Shown here in pieces: positions 56,001 through 64,000 of a DNA stretch of 64,000 nt. Position 1 is the first letter of the stretch. Each line of letters starts with the position of its first letter. Both the position numbers and the translations under genes were made by a program. Under the pieces are notes generated by a model that ran no database searches, was not told the origin of the DNA, and was given only the letters and a program-made list of their open reading frames with translations. The stretch covers positions 67,342,871 through 67,406,870 of the forward strand of contig NC_083579.1 of NCBI RefSeq assembly GCF_027579695.1, in the 5' to 3' direction. The DNA is from Neoarius graeffei (Eukaryota; Chordata; Actinopteri; Siluriformes; Ariidae).

Positions 56001-59000
56001 ATGGTCTGGCCCCAGCTTGTCTATTAGGGGTGTGCAAAAATATCGATACAGTGATATATCGCGATACTTTGTCTTCCGATTCAATATCGATACTCAAAAT
56101 TTGAATATCGATATTTTTTTCAAATAATAAAATCATGTTTCAGACGGGTTGTAAATCCAGTATGACTTCCGCACCTCCGCTCTGCGAGGTGTCGTTGTAC
56201 CGCTACCTCACTGCAAGGCACTCTTCGTTTTCTCTTTTTTTCCCTGGCGGTTGCAGTGAGGGGAAAAAAAAACAGGCAAGCATGGCTGTTAACATAAGCC
56301 TAGAGACGCCGCCGAACTTTAAGGCAGATGTTTGGAGGCACTTTGGATTCCAAAGGAAAGGAGAAAAAAAAAAAACAGTGAGCTGGACAAAGAGAATGCA
56401 CTTTGCAAAACCTGTTTCGCTCCAAATAAATTAAGATGCTCCAATTAAGATGCCCACTGCACTTTTCAATGTGTTTCAGACAGTGTGTTGTTCCTGCAAA
56501 ATAAGCACAAGTTAAATGTTATTAGGTATATGTTCTCAAGTTTACAAAGAACAAATTGATATTAGTGTTAGCACTGAAATGTATGTGCAGTCTGCAGTGC
56601 AAGTTTTAAGTTTTCATAAAACAATTTGATTCTGCTTGTTAAGCAGCACTGATGTGTCCATGCTTACAGAAAAGTTGAGAATACTAGCACAGAAATGGGA
56701 ATTTTCTGTATGTTGTAGTGAAGCAACTCTTGGTTTTGCCAGCAGTAGAATAGAGACAAATATATGTCTGGCAAGAGTGTGTAGTTATGTATGTGAAATG
56801 TAATTTTACAGTGGTCAATAAATTCTGATTTTCTTCAGTGACACAGATATTGTGATGTGGTTGAAATTTCTTGCAATATATCGATTATCGCAGAATCGCT
56901 GTACCGTGATATTATCGTTATCGTGGGCAAAATATCGCCATAGTATCGTATCGTGAGGTATCTGGTGATACCCAGCCCTATTGTCTATTGGAGTTTGTCT
57001 GTTATCGTCCTGCTAGTTCCATACGATCCTCCAGAATAGCCTCTGTCCATGACTGTAACATACCTTTCTATCGCACAACTTTTGGACAGTCTTCTTTTTC
57101 TTTTAAAGCCACTACACAGTGGAATGCACTATCGGGGGATTTAAAGAGCTGTCTCTCCATCAGGAGCTTCAAATCACAGCTGAAATGTTTCCTAAAAAAC
57201 AGTCAAAACTGTAATCACCGATTCATGGTGCTGACAGAATGTGTTTATGTTGGATGCGGGTGTTTGCGTGCGTGTGTGTGCGCGCGCGAGTTTGGGGTGT
57301 AGGGGGTTTGGACACTCGTGAGTGATTTGTTTACTATATGAGTGGAGTTTGCTATTTGGGTGAGGTAGGGGGTCTGGATATTTATTTTGTATGTTTTTAT
57401 GTATTGCTGTTTTTATGTCCTGCCTGGGACTGCAAATGTAAATTAGCCTGAGGCTAACTCTGGTACGATGCATGAAATGGCAACATTTGTTTTATTTGTA
57501 CATGGTCCCTTATAAAATAAACTGAAACCCAAGGTCGCTTTACAATAATAGGCAGAAAAAAGAAAAGAAAAAAGTCCACCAAATAGAGGTCAGGATATCA
57601 TTCCAGTGGTGTAGCAGCCACAGTCCCACCAAAAAGCGCACAAAAACAAGTCCCACATCTCCAGCACAGCTGCCGCGACGCCGCCAGTAACATCGCTCAA
57701 ACACCACGCCATGGATCTACAAAGCGAGCACAGAAGCACCGCCATGCAGAGTGCTGGTGTGTCCCAAACCGCCTGCACAGCTGCTGCGACGCCACCGAGC
57801 AACATCGCTCGGAACATCACGCCAAGCATTAAAGCACAGAGTGCTGGACAACCATGATGTTAAAATGAGCAACGAGCTCACTGCAGTCCATAGCTGGGAG
57901 CACAGACCTCACCCACAGCGAGCCAAGGGAACTGACGCCCAAAACTGGATCCAGAGCTACACCACAACCGGCGGACAAAAACACTCAAACGCAGAAAAAA
58001 GGGAAAAAATTAAAATAAAAAAAGGAGAGAAAATAAAATAAAAAAAAAGCTCCTGTGAGAAGTGGCAGCCAGAATGCACACGATGTACTCTCAACCGGAA
58101 ACCAGAAACGAGAAGAAAAAAAAGTTTCTGACGACTGGTCCACTCATTCTCTGTTTTCTCCATACCGAGTACTCCGCTGTTACTGCTCGGCTCACGCTCC
58201 GGGAGAACTGGTGCAACTGAATTTACTTTCCTTTTCTTGTCGTTTTCTTTTCCTTTAATTGTTGGTACTGCAACCTCTTTCAATACGGGCTTGTAGCCAG
58301 CGCTCCTCAACAGATCAGAGGTTTCGTACGAGTCTTTAGTAAAATGTGCAGAGCAGAGAAGAGACCACTTCATAGGCGCCCAATCCATGAATTTCTCGCA
58401 AAACGCGTCCAAATCTTTGCAGTTTGAACATTCTTGGGCCATGAATGCAACGTAAATCCACCTTCTGTCATGTTGCTGCACCAGCCAGCAACACATCTAC
58501 GTGGCATGGCGCTAAATTAGCTCAAAATGAAGGATCAGAGTTGCAGTCAGCTCTGTGTTTTAGTATAGCGGAAATGGCGATGAGACCGATAGACTTCCTG
58601 CTGTGACGTCATAGATGTCAAGGTCATTCATTCAGACCGCTACCTATATAAAATCACTTGTAAAAATTACTGTATTAGATTTATTAACGCTTAAAACTAT
58701 TCCTATGCCATTCTTGTGGTCTCAAGGCATTTATCAACAAAAAGTGAGCCCATGGTTCTGTGTATCTCCTTTAAGGTCCAAAAAAGTGTTTTTTTGAGGG
58801 GGACAAAACACAAGACTTAAAACACCAATTAACATTCTTTCACTGTGCCAAATTTCTGTCTCATTTATATAATAATTTGATGTACTATAAGCTAAAGTAA
58901 CATTTAAATCCTTGTTTAAGTAGGATATGGCTCATGAAGAGGAAAAGTGGGCAGCAGATGTGGATTCTGCTGAAAGTCACAAGAAGCTTCTAGAAAAGAA

Positions 59001-60490
59001 AGTCATGGATGGACATGAGGAGGCAGAAGAGCAGCTGAAAGCAGCCCAGCAACAGTGAGACAAAATGCATAACCTTGTTCGATCACCTTTATAACAATTT
59101 CTCATCTCGTTATCTCTAGCCGCTTTATCCTGTTCTACAGGGTCGCAGGCAAGCTGGAGCCTATCCCAGCTGACTACGGGCGAAAGGCAGGGTACACCCT
59201 GGACAAGTCGCCAGGTCATCACAGGGCTGACACATAGACACAGACAACCATTCACACTCACATTCACACCTACGGTCAATTTAGAGTCACCAGTTAACCT
59301 AACCTGCATGTCTTTGGACTGTGGGGGAAACCGGAGCACCCGGAGGAAACCCACGGGGAGAACATACAAACTCCACACAGAAAGGCCCTCGTCGGCCACG
59401 GGGCTCGAACCCGGACCTTCTTGCTGTGAGGCGACAGCGCTAACCACTACACCGCCGTGCCGCCCTTATAACAATTTATTATATTAATTTTTTTGTGACT
59501 CACGGGGATAAATCATGATCACTCTTACCATGCTGTCCTCTATTAGGTACCATCTTGTTCTTCAGGAAACCAAAGAAGAAAGCCGGATGGTGGCAAACAA
59601 TCTGACGCATGTTTTCACTGCTGCAGTTGAACACTTGAATATAGTTGAGGTAAGGAAAAACGTTACTACTACTACTACAGCAAGCCTGCTCTGTTAACTT
59701 AGCTTTCATGAACCTAAGGAAACAATTCATACTAATGTATGTACGTGATGAGCCAATTGGAAATCCATGTTTTAGTACGAGTCAAAAGTTTGGACACACC
59801 TATTCATTCATAGGGTTTTCTGTATTTTGACTATTTTCTACATTGTAGAACGATACTGAAGACATCAAAACTATGAAATAACATCTGGAATATGTAGAAT
59901 TATGTGGTAAACAAAAAAGCGCCAAAAAATGTTTCATATTTTGATTCTTCAAACTACCCACTGTTTACCTTGACGACGTTTTGTACATTTGGCATTATCT
60001 TAACCAGCTTCATGAGGTAGTCACTTGGAATGCTTTTCAGTTAACAGGTGCCTCGTCAAAAGTTAGTGCAAATTCTTGCCTTCTTCATGCATTTGAGATC
60101 AAACAGTAAATAATAAAAATACAGTAAACGGCTCTATTCCACAGCTGTAGTAATCCATATTATGTCAAGAACTGCTCAACTAAGTAAAGAGAAACGACAT
60201 CTATCATTACTTTAAGACATGAATTGTACCTGTAATTAATAAAAACAAAGAAAAACCATTGGATTAGAAGGTGCGTCCAAACTTTTGACTGGTACTGAAT
60301 ATAAAAACTACATTTTTATGTATAGTTTGAGTGGTTTTCCATATATTGTATATTCAATTTTCAGAAACATTGTAACGACCAACTGAAAAAGATGGACAAG
60401 ATGAATGACATTATCTGTGAAGACCAAGCAGATCTGCAGCAGCTGAAGGAAATGGTAGAAAACTTTGTTGCTAGAGCAAATAGTTTTTAA
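34300..60490 (+). CDS. ndc80: NDC80/HEC1 kinetochore protein, complete coding sequence
   Basis: Sixteen coding exons: 34300-34388, 34549-34626, 40257-40389, 40603-40775, 40905-41007, 41305-41394, 47617-47710, 47902-48002, 48091-48235, 51692-51897, 52632-52784, 54478-54567, 54768-54860, 58924-59054, 59547-59649, 60365-60490. They sum to 1908 nt, 635 residues plus TAA, close to the human length (642). All introns are GT-AG and phases fit. NDC80 is the microtubule-binding subunit of the outer-kinetochore NDC80 complex. Residues 1-80: basic tail with Aurora-type R-x-S sites (RRPSS, GRMS). About 85-205: calponin-homology head ([40 protein letters not shown]). About 250-635: coiled coil, with [13 protein letters not shown] and [15 protein letters not shown] strongly conserved. 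The start is chosen because a splice acceptor lies 6 nt upstream; an ATG at 34270 lies in the intron. Introns are expanded by nested transposons, but the exons look intact. Confidence 0.96.
35259..35941. mobile_element. Harbinger-like MITE, copy A
   Basis: Inverted ends TGGCCCTTTTCCACTAC and GTAGTGGAAAAGCGGCA, with 3-bp TTA on both sides (35256-35258, 35942-35944), as in PIF/Harbinger. GC-rich, with CAGCTCGCTTCAGC-type blocks. Confidence 0.7.
36715..37971. mobile_element. Harbinger-like MITE, copy B, inverted
   Basis: Same family as copy A in reverse orientation, with TTT on each side (36712-36714, 37972-37974). An insert at about 36921-37485 interrupts it, starting CAGTGGCGGAACAAG and ending CACTG; flanks ATCAGTGA and TTCAGTGA suggest an imperfect 8-bp duplication of hAT type. 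That insert holds two direct copies of about 170 bp (about 37022 and 37265, sharing TTACCAATTTCAACACTAC). Confidence 0.7.
37976..38014. repeat. (CT)n microsatellite
   Basis: About 19 CT units directly after MITE copy B. Confidence 0.95.
38287..39771. mobile_element. hAT-like element (CAGGGTTCC ends)
   Basis: Begins CAGGGTTCCTAC and ends GCGGGAACCCTG; flanks GGTTAT and GTTATAG share five to six bases. The phrase TTTACTACC(TTTT) recurs near both ends. CA-rich microsatellites lie at 38879-38955 and 39168-39240. No transposase frame seen. Confidence 0.55.
42524..44002. mobile_element. hAT non-autonomous element with 8-bp TSD
   Basis: Ends TAGGGTTGGGCGGTAT and ATACCGCCCAACCCTA; CTTTCAAT at 42516-42523 and 44003-44010. 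The empty site is seen in the related Kolobok-like copy at about 58280 (CTCTTTCAATACGGGC). Carries a SINE at 43544-43700. Confidence 0.93.
43544..43700 (-). mobile_element. Short tRNA-derived SINE, second family
   Basis: Head complement: GGGTGTCATGGCTCAGATGG with B box GGGTTCGATTCC, a TCTCTCTC-rich body and poly(A) end. Target duplication GGTCTCAGTCTCTT at 43530-43543 and 43701-43714. About 155 bp and unlike the DANA-like family. Confidence 0.88.
44011..44229 (-). pseudogene. THAP-domain remnant in Kolobok-like copy 1
   Basis: The frame retains [27 protein letters not shown] and [17 protein letters not shown], which match the second half of a THAP finger (W, then C-x2-H). The N-terminal side is cut off by the Tc1 insert. 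Related sequence at 42071-42304 (EPSSNGGV) continues the protein beyond the hAT insert. Confidence 0.6.
44230..47250 (-). mobile_element. Tc1-like transposon ('GTGCCTTGCAAAAG' family) with nested insert
   Basis: TA at 44228-44229 and 47251-47252, inverted ends CAGTGCCTTGCAAAAGTATT. Without its insert it is about 1.6 kb. Minus-strand transposase in pieces: [18 protein letters not shown] with HTH (45448-44987), then [23 protein letters not shown], and [15 protein letters not shown] (44676-44446); frameshifts near 45030 and 44780 make it a pseudogene. The empty site appears in the Kolobok-like copy at about 58498 (ACATCTACGTGGC). Confidence 0.92.
45667..47082 (-). mobile_element. hAT-like element with AAAATT duplication
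   Basis: Inverted ends CAGTGATTCATTTTG and CAAAATGAATCACTG. The flanks share AAAATT (45661-45666, 47083-47088); comparison with the intact inverted end of the host Tc1 supports a 6-bp, not 8-bp, duplication. A minus-strand ORF at 46050-46358 has a [11 protein letters not shown] region and [11 protein letters not shown], like the N-terminus of some hAT-derived zinc-finger proteins. No catalytic domain. Confidence 0.65.
48567..50408 (-). mobile_element. Tc1-like transposon, right end lost, with SINE insert
   Basis: Same family as 2206-3812; left end CAGTGGTGCTTGAAAGTTTG after TA (48565-48566). The last ~110 bp including the other inverted end are missing after CTCAATAAAT (50408). The transposase on the minus strand is split by the SINE at 49430-49802. 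Its C-terminal half (49396-48788) is open and keeps [20 protein letters not shown] (second D changed to G) and [11 protein letters not shown]. Confidence 0.9.
49430..49802 (-). mobile_element. tRNA-derived SINE inside the Tc1
   Basis: Perfect 12-bp target duplication ACGAGCAGCAAT at 49418-49429 and 49803-49814. Confidence 0.96.
50493..51392 (-). mobile_element. hAT element, deletion derivative, with 8-bp TSD
   Basis: Ends TAGGGCTGCTCGATTAT and TTAATTGCACAGCCCTA; CCATTGAG at 50485-50492 and 51393-51400. It keeps the first part of a BED-finger transposase (next entry) and has lost the catalytic core. Confidence 0.95.
50688..51125 (-). pseudogene. hAT transposase N-terminus with BED zinc finger
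   Basis: 145 open codons from an ATG at 51125. BED finger: [13 protein letters not shown], then [21 protein letters not shown] and LSHKSY (C-x2-C ... H-x4-H). After [10 protein letters not shown] the frame leaves the hAT match, which marks the internal deletion. ZBED-like; a host gene is unlikely because the frame lies fully inside the TSD-bounded element. Confidence 0.8.
51985..52465. mobile_element. Tc1/mariner-type MITE, right end truncated
   Basis: Left end CACTATATGGCCAAAAGTAT after TA, then GTGGACACCTGACCATCA; related to 14402-14808. The right inverted end is not recognisable. In the NDC80 intron after exon 51692-51897. Confidence 0.65.
52836..54439 (+). mobile_element. Tc1-like transposon with nearly open transposase
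   Basis: TA at 52834-52835 and 54440-54441; both inverted ends CAGTGGTGCTTGAAAGTTTG are present. Sense orientation in the NDC80 intron between exons 52632-52784 and 54478-54567; the right end lies only 38 bp before that acceptor. Confidence 0.95.
53203..54219 (+). pseudogene. Tc1-like transposase with two stop codons
   Basis: From [16 protein letters not shown] the frame stays open through the [15 protein letters not shown] linker, [11 protein letters not shown] (first D), [12 protein letters not shown] and [10 protein letters not shown] (second D). A stop at 53995-53997 sits where the family has leucine-glutamate before [12 protein letters not shown], and a second stop (AAG TGA GCA) lies near 54055. 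The remaining C-terminus to GGHTRY follows in the same frame. Two base changes seem to account for the loss. Confidence 0.9.
55960..57525 (+). mobile_element. LINE 3' end (CR1/L2-like), split by a hAT element
   Basis: The plus-strand frame at 56988-57210 gives the usual C-terminal tail of a fish non-LTR retrotransposon: [20 protein letters not shown], then [16 protein letters not shown] hAT insert (56025-56980) lies upstream of it. The 3' end is near ATAAAATAAACTGAAA. Confidence 0.65.
56025..56980 (+). mobile_element. hAT element, deletion derivative, with 8-bp TSD
   Basis: Begins TAGGGGTGTGCAAAAATATC and ends GATACCCAGCCCTA; TTGTCTAT at 56017-56024 and 56981-56988. A BED-finger start is present: [12 protein letters not shown], then a frameshift in an A run, after which ENALCKTC appears in another frame. 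Confidence 0.93.
58060..58496 (-). pseudogene. THAP-domain remnant in Kolobok-like copy 2
   Basis: Keeps [35 protein letters not shown] and [11 protein letters not shown]. The last is the AVPTI hallmark that closes THAP domains. The N-terminal cysteine pair is degenerate. The frame then runs through basic residues to EPSSNSGV, shared with copy 1. Confidence 0.7.
59101..59465 (-). mobile_element. tRNA-derived SINE
   Basis: Target duplication TTATAACAATTT at 59089-59100 and 59466-59477. It begins only 46 bp after the NDC80 splice donor at 59055. Confidence 0.95.
59776..60298. mobile_element. Tc1/mariner-type MITE
   Basis: Left end GAGTCAAAAGTTTGGACACA after TA; right end GCGTCCAAACTTTTGACTGG. 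No transposase. Last NDC80 intron, 66 bp before the final exon. Confidence 0.75.
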
Positions 60491-60710
60491 TAACTGAATG
60501 GAAAACCAAATTGTAAATAGTGTTGTACTAATAGTTTTTTGTGCTACTGTTTAAAGGAAAGTATTGTATGTTGACCTTGGAAACCTGCAGTGTACTTTTA
60601 TGTCCTGTTTTAAAAAAAAAAAAATGTTCATGTAAAATATCATGTTAATGCCAATTAAATATTCTTTGTCTAGCTAGTTAAAAGAGAAAGTACTAAAGCT
60701 CCAGAAATAC

Positions 60711-60716
60711 AATAAA
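60711..60716 (+). promoter_or_regulatory. NDC80 polyadenylation signal
   Basis: AATAAA 221 bp after the NDC80 stop, followed by a T-rich stretch. An ATTAAA at about 60653 is an alternative. Confidence 0.7.
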
Positions 60717-60851
60717 GTTATTTTTCCTTATGGATTGAACATAAAGACCATAAGTTTCATACAACTCACAAATTGTAGTCTGTTAATTAAACCCATGGTG
60801 ATCTATTGTCACCACATCATGTGCATTTTTGGCAGGTTCTTTGAAATAATT

Positions 60852-61210
60852 ATCTCATCTCTCATCTCATTATCTCTAGCCGCTTTATCCTGTTCTACAG
60901 GGTCGCAGGCAAGCTGGAGCCTATCCCAGCTGACTACGGGCGAAAGGCGGGGTACACCCTGGACAAGTATCGCAGGGCTGACACAGACAACCATTCACAT
61001 TCACACCTACGGTCAATTTAGAGTCACCAGTTAACCTAACCTGCATGTCTTTGGACTGTGGGGGAAACCGGAGCACCCGGAGGAAACTCACGCGGACACG
61101 GGGAGAACATGCAAACTCCGCACAGAAAGGCCCTCGCCGGCCATGGGGCTCGAACCCGGATCTTCTTGCTGTGAGGCGACAGTGCTAACCACTACACCAC
61201 CGTGCCGCCC
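60852..61210 (-). mobile_element. tRNA-derived SINE
   Basis: Target duplication TGAAATAATT at 60842-60851 and 61211-61220; a short internal deletion near 60968. Confidence 0.94.
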
Positions 61211-61286
61211 TGAAATAATTGTGTTCATGGAATTATTAACGTAATTTAGTGATTCTGGGCACTACAGAAGATGAAGGAAACTTGAG

Positions 61287-61412
61287 AACCCAGAGGAAAT
61301 CCAAGTGGACACGGGCAGATCATGTAAAACACTGCACAGACAGTAATCTAAGATCGGGGTCGAACCAGGGATACTCAAGCTGTGGGAGGCAACACTATCC
61401 ACTGTTCCTCCC
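61287..61412 (-). repeat. Diverged SINE remnant
   Basis: CCCAGAGGAAATCCAAGTGG, ATCGGGGTCGAACCAGG and AACACTATCCACTGTTCC follow the core and tRNA head of the DANA-like family at much lower identity; an older copy. Confidence 0.55.
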
Positions 61413-61756
61413 ATTATAATACATAGGGCCAAATTACTCAATTCTGATTGGTCAATCAAGGAGGGCTTTTTTTTTTCCTTAACACCAAGCCGTATTTCTG
61501 AAATGCTATGGGCTAGTTTGTTGCTTGGTTACGGTTACAAAAATTAGCAAATTTTGTCAAGTTCTAATAAAATTTTGTAAACCACTTTCAAAATCCTCGT
61601 GTCGTGTCGCTGCTTTAGAAACTGATTCAAGATGCAAGATAGTCTTGCGCCGTGCAAGATAGTCTTGCGCCCTGATTGGTTCAGAAACCGTGAATGACAA
61701 ATGTTGTGAACTTGAATGGCTTCCGAAGTATGAATTTGACCCTAGATATTATAAAC

Positions 61757-61890
61757 AAGTAATCGTATGGTTCCTCGTAAAATTAAGGATCAATTTCACT
61801 CGTGATTTCAAAGTTTTGAAATTGCCCGAGTCGCGAAATCACTTGTGAAATTAATCCTTAATTTTACTCGGTCCCATACGATTACCTATA
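61757..61890. repeat. Imperfect hairpin (~134 bp)
   Basis: GTAATCGTATGG ... CCATACGATTAC at the base, with AAAATTAAGGAT and ATCCTTAATTTT-type blocks, TTTCACTCGTGATTTC and GAAATCACTTGTGAAA further in. Arms of about 58 bp. Confidence 0.8.
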
Positions 61891-62151
61891 CAAATAGCCA
61901 CATGAATATTTTTATTTGCCATTTATACTGTATATTAAATATTTTTCCTGGTTGAGGAAAAATATAATGGGCTAAAAAAAAAAAACCTGCTAAACATTGG
62001 GAAAATCAAACTATGCTGGATTCACGCAGTTTGATTTGACTGTGTTTGAACAACTGCCTGGGTGGGAATTTAATTTATGTGGGGGGAACAGAATAATGTT
62101 TAGCTGATTACTGCAATCTGCTCTGCAATTTTATTTTATTTTTAAATAGTC

Positions 62152-62345
62152 AAGTCTGTTTGTATCGCGCTTTTAACAACAGACAGAATCTGAATGACCC
62201 AAGACATGAGCCAAGTTTATCCCTAATCTATCCCCAATGAGCAAGCCCGTGGTGACGGTGGCAAGGAAAAACTCCCCCAGACGATATGAGGAAGAAACCT
62301 CGAGAGGACCCAGACTCAAAAGGGAACCCATCCTCACCTGGACAA
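62152..62345. repeat. Common teleost dispersed repeat
   Basis: Contains AATGAGCAAGCCCGTGGTGA, GGCAAGGAAAAACTCCC, GAGGAAGAAACC and AAAAGGGAACCCATCCTC in the order of a repeat frequent in fish introns. Not coding. Confidence 0.55.
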
Positions 62346-62948
62346 CAACATGACTATAACATTAACAGTTTTAACATGAAGTCAGTTCCGTTGATGTTAT
62401 AACTCTTCATTAATGGAAACTTGAGTGCAAAACTGTTCATGACGACTGCAGTCCTAAAGTTAGCAAGCCAACTGTAGTCTTCAGCCACAAAAGCATTACT
62501 GTAAGAGTCCAGAGTGTCTTCGAAGTGTGACTTTCAACTGTCCATATGGGGCCGTCCTCCATCGTCAGTGGTTAACTGACTTGTTACAAAGGTACTTGCA
62601 AAAAGTATGCAAAGAATAAAATCTTTACTGTCATTGTACAGATTTACTGAACTTGAATTGCACCTTGATTCTAGATGGGTAAGAGCTTCAGTGAATCAAC
62701 ACGTGAAAATACATTTGGGACTTTTATTTTAAATTGGACGTGAACTCGAAATAATATGAATTCTGTATTCACTGAATCGATTCTTTACTAGGTGTGCTCA
62801 CTGAGCTCGATATAAATCTGGAGAGCTCATGGCCTTTTCCCTGCTGTAGAGACGAGTGAAGCCATCTGGCCGCCATCTTACCACTCACATCGCGTGTGTT
62901 TGGCTTATGTGTTAAACTATCATATCAGATCAAATTTGCCCCAAGAAA

Positions 62949-63661
62949 AGTATCTCCTGACTTTTTTCCCTTTCATTGCCTCCTCTTATTTTCTCTACAT
63001 TACTCCCATTCCTTACATGTCTTCATAACACTCCCTTTCGCTGTTAGGTTTTTTTTTTCCTTTTCCAGTCTAGTCTGTGATCATTTTTTTTGAACGTCTC
63101 TTTTACTACTATAATTATTTCACCACATATTATTTCAGTTATTATCTTATACGGTGTATCTTTCTCTTTGATATATTTCTTCCCCTCAATTAATTAATGA
63201 TCCATTCATTCACTCATTCTTATACCAACGCAGAGGCTGTACAATACTTCCTTTCTATTTAGGACAGTTACTGAAACAGCATTATTTTGTCATGTTATTT
63301 GCCATTTTCACTTCATTCTCATAGTCATGTCTTATTGGTCGCAAGCTGCATGAATAGTGAGACAGTGACCAATAAATACTGTTAGGCAAATAACATGAGA
63401 AAATAATCCTGTTTCAACAACTGTCCTGAACAGAAAGGAAGTATTGTACAGCCTTTGTGTTGGAAGATAGATAGATAGAAGGAAGAACTATATGAAAGAG
63501 AAAGATAGATACACTGTATAAAAGAAAAACTGAAATAATTTCCCTAAAAATATAGTCGTAAAAGAGCCATGCAAAAAAAAACAGTGAAGGGGAGTGCTAT
63601 AAAGATATGTGGGTAAAGTTGAGAAAATAAGAAGAGGTAATGGGGGGGGTGTCAGGAGATC
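62949..63661. repeat. Giant imperfect palindrome (~330-bp arms)
   Basis: ATCTCCTGAC at about 62955 pairs with GTCAGGAGAT at about 63651, and complementary blocks continue inward in order: CCTCTTATTTTCTC, CGGTGTATCTTTCTCTTT, GGCTGTACAATACTTCCTTT, AGGACAGTT, TCATGTTATTTGCC. The central unpaired part is about 60 bp (63326-63385). No transposase and no target duplication noticed. Confidence 0.85.
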
Positions 63662-63670
63662 TTTTCATCC

Positions 63671-64000
63671 AGTCATCCATTATCTGTAGCCGCTTATCCT
63701 GTTCTACAGGGTCACAGGTAAGCTGGAGCCTATCCCACCTGACTATGGGCGAGAGGCGGGGTACACCCTGGACAAGTCGCTAGGTCATCGCAGGGCTGAC
63801 ACATAGAGACAAACAACCATTCACATTCACACCTACGGTCAATTTAGAGTCACCAGTTAACCTAACCTGCATGTCTTTGGACTGTGGGGGAAACCGGAGC
63901 ACCCGGAGGAAACCCATGCAGACGCGGCGTGGAGAACATGGAAACTCCGCACAGAAAGTCCCCCGTCGGCCACTGGGCTCAAACCCAGGACCTTCTTGCT
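63671..64000 (-). mobile_element. tRNA-derived SINE, GGATGGA-tail type, cut by window end
   Basis: Begins TCATCCATTATCTGTAGCCG (tail side); the tRNA head runs off the end of the window. Confidence 0.92.

Larger units (their letters stand above)
55920..58050 (+). repeat. Repeat with 'TATATAGCGCCTTTCTCA' start, split by a LINE
   Basis: The common fish sequence TTTATATAGCGCCTTTCTCA (about 55938) is separated by the LINE from its usual continuation ACCCAAGGTCGCTTTACAAT (about 57528). The remainder (57560-58050) is CCACCAAA/GCGACGCCGCC-rich with two related ~110-bp blocks (about 57665 and 57775) and an A-rich end. Not coding as far as I can tell. Confidence 0.5.
55069..58770 (-). mobile_element. 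Kolobok-like element with THAP remnant, copy 2
   Basis: Perfect TTAA at 55065-55068 and 58771-58774; inverted ends AGGAGATACGCAGAACC and GGTTCTGTGTATCTCCT. Homologous to copy 1 (41533) at both ends and around the THAP remnant. It contains a ~2-kb composite insert at about 55920-58050. In the NDC80 intron between exons 54768-54860 and 58924-59054. Confidence 0.85.

Noticed and set aside
57590..57829. Cysteine-rich small ORF
   Set aside because: Falls in the GC-rich repeat insert of Kolobok-like copy 2, with no homology I can recognise.

Overview
The window looks like nuclear DNA of a ray-finned fish. The genes are split by GT-AG introns. The repeats are typical of teleosts: DANA/Mermaid-like tRNA SINEs, Tc1-like, hAT, Kolobok-like and Harbinger-like DNA transposons, and RTE and CR1/L2-type LINEs. 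The repeat mix would fit a catfish or another otophysan, but that is a guess.

Three host genes can be rebuilt exon by exon with conserved reading frames. (1) 172-9507, plus strand: the last ten coding exons of TTC8 (BBS8, a TPR subunit of the BBSome), ending in a stop codon; its 5' part lies outside the window. (2) 11054-22263, minus strand: a complete six-exon gene for a 312-residue type II membrane C-type lectin of the CD209/DC-SIGN-like kind, with an ITIM-like tail motif and EPN/WND ligand residues. It converges on TTC8. (3) about 26250-60716, plus strand: a complete NDC80 (HEC1) kinetochore gene. A candidate CRE + CDE/CHR cell-cycle promoter and a non-coding exon at 26255-26336 are followed by 16 coding exons (34300-60490) giving exactly 636 codons including the stop.

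Most of the remaining DNA is mobile elements, many nested three or four deep, with target-site duplications (TSDs) that give the order of insertion. NDC80 intron 1 carries a 3-kb inverted-repeat element containing an open fragment of the golgin gene GCC1. The large introns hold two related Kolobok-like elements (TTAA target, THAP-domain remnants), a third TTAA element with roughly 300-bp terminal inverted repeats, several hAT elements with perfect 8-bp TSDs, and five Tc1-like copies counting the whole window. The lectin gene's largest intron carries a LINE split by a Tc1-like element whose transposase frame is still open. The 3' flank of NDC80 (60.7-64 kb) has no gene; it holds SINEs, two long hairpins and a common fish repeat.

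The genes do not form a pathway: one acts in cilia, one is probably an immune receptor, one acts at the kinetochore. No new multi-gene system is evident. The observations most worth following are the captured GCC1 fragment, a SINE joining a tRNA-like head to a 5S-rRNA-like tail, the CDE/CHR promoter 8 kb upstream of the first NDC80 coding exon, the THAP/TTAA element family, and the long hairpins. All intron boundaries and families were read by eye, without alignment software.
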